Origin: Oceanospirillaceae bacterium
GTDB lineage: Bacteria > Pseudomonadota > Gammaproteobacteria > Pseudomonadales > Litoribrevibacteraceae
Assembly: GCA_015665455.1 (NCBI GenBank)
Contig: JADFAD010000001.1
Coordinates: forward strand, 124,001 to 188,000
DNA length: 64,000 bases
Direction: 5' to 3'
Every line of letters begins with the position of its first letter. The first letter of the stretch is position 1. The notes under the pieces are model-generated. The model was not told where the DNA came from, ran no database searches, and was given only the letters and a program-made list of their open reading frames with translations. Shown here piece after piece: positions 63,558 through 64,000 of this stretch. The translations under genes were made by a program, and so were the position numbers.

Positions 63558-64000
63558 GTGAACATCATTCTGATGACGTCTCAAGATTTTATAGATGAGA
63601 GTACGGTGAGGTTGAGTGATGAACGTGCCGAGCACATCATCCGTGTTCACCAAGCCGAGGTTGGCCGGTGTTTGAAAGTAGGCATGATCGATGGCTTGAT
63701 GGGCGAGGGTGAAGTAATAAGTATTGAAGAGGGAAGTGTTACTTTAAGGGTCTTATGTGATCAACGACCGCCCAAGAAACTTCCTTTAACCGTTGTGCTG
63801 GCTTTACCTCGGCCTAAAATGCTTCGTAGGATCATTCAAAATCTTTCGTCTCTAGGTGTCAGTAAGTTGGTACTCATTAACTCATACCGCGTTGAAAAGA
63901 GTTACTGGCAATCTCCGTTGTTAGATCAAATATCAAATTATGTGCAGCTCGGTTTGGAGCAAGCGGTTGATACTGTTCCAATGGTGGTGGAGCTTGAAAA
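63558..64000 (+). CDS. rsmE: 16S rRNA (uracil-1498-N3) methyltransferase, cut by window edge
   Basis: SPOUT-class methyltransferase that modifies U1498 of 16S rRNA. Only the first 147 codons are present. The start is GTG (AAGGA about nine bases upstream), giving MNIILMTSQDF. The N-terminal PUA-like domain has ERAEHIIRVHQAEVG, and the beginning of the methyltransferase domain has VLALPRPKMLRRIIQ and LVLINSYRVEKSYWQS. These match RsmE, and the usual C-terminal knot lies outside the window. Confidence 0.92.
   Translation, partial: MNIILMTSQDFIDESTVRLSDERAEHIIRVHQAEVGRCLKVGMIDGLMGEGEVISIEEGSVTLRVLCDQRPPKKLPLTVVLALPRPKMLRRIIQNLSSLGVSKLVLINSYRVEKSYWQSPLLDQISNYVQLGLEQAVDTVPMVVELE

Overview
The window reads as chromosomal core DNA of a marine-type, aerobic, motile gammaproteobacterium, most like the Oceanospirillales/Pseudomonadales side of the class. 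This is inferred from gene content and order (a complete aa3/caa3 cytochrome oxidase locus, valS-holC-pepA facing lptF-lptG, DUF3549 next to yqcC, phasin next to a PhaD-like regulator) and from an AT-leaning composition. I see no prophage, insertion sequence, CRISPR array, rRNA operon or plasmid-type region. Nearly all the sequence is covered by intact genes. Most transcription units end in recognisable hairpin terminators, many usable from both strands.

Layout. 1-7224 (minus strand): cytochrome c oxidase locus, in transcription order subunit II with a fused cytochrome c domain, subunit I, Cox11 assembly factor, subunit III, SURF1, an unknown membrane-anchored protein, heme A synthase and heme O synthase (cut by the window edge). 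A tiny two-helix membrane protein faces SURF1 and overlaps its start. 7487-10656: a Sel1-repeat exported protein and a PAS-PAS histidine kinase with a C-terminal Hpt domain. 10719-10795: initiator tRNA-fMet. 10872-16659: AlkB-type dioxygenase, CidA/CidB pair, two small unknown proteins, the overlapping cysS-yidD-ycaR cluster, a pterin synthase-like protein and a CheY-like regulator. 16856-23648: Fe superoxide dismutase, a saccharopine-dehydrogenase-like protein and several exported or membrane proteins of unknown role. 23701-23820: fifteen perfect copies of an 8-bp repeat. 23825-36922: diguanylate cyclase, class I fumarase, purU, DUF945, DUF2971, ParA, DUF3549, yqcC, phasin, TetR regulator, DUF445 and a one-domain asparaginase-like protein. 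37015-45063: valS, an unknown acidic protein, holC and pepA, facing lptF-lptG. 45162-61785: RDD protein, diguanylate cyclase, chemoreceptor, thiolase, a NIT-like membrane sensor, a LOV-PAS-PAS-GGDEF-EAL protein, a GAF-GAF-HD-GYP protein, DUF3422, DUF1499, a purine permease, a PAS-GGDEF protein and an alpha/beta hydrolase. 61930-64000: bolA, trhO, a hairpin-rich intergenic stretch and the start of rsmE.

How the genes work together. The first 7 kb supplies almost everything needed to build one heme-copper oxidase: structural subunits, the Cu(B) insertion factor, SURF1, and conversion of heme B to O to A. A second theme is cyclic di-GMP: four GGDEF proteins (one also carrying EAL) and one HD-GYP protein lie between 23.8 and 60.8 kb, each with a different sensor region. 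One has the cysteine-containing flavin-binding signature of a blue-light LOV domain. Thiolase, phasin and a PhaD-like regulator hint at polyhydroxyalkanoate storage, although no synthase is in the window.

I did not find a convincing new multi-gene system. The points most worth a second look are the putative light-responsive c-di-GMP protein, the 8-bp repeat array, the multi-hairpin region between trhO and rsmE, the cysS-yidD-ycaR overlap cluster and the mutually overlapping starts of surf1 and the DUF2909 gene.
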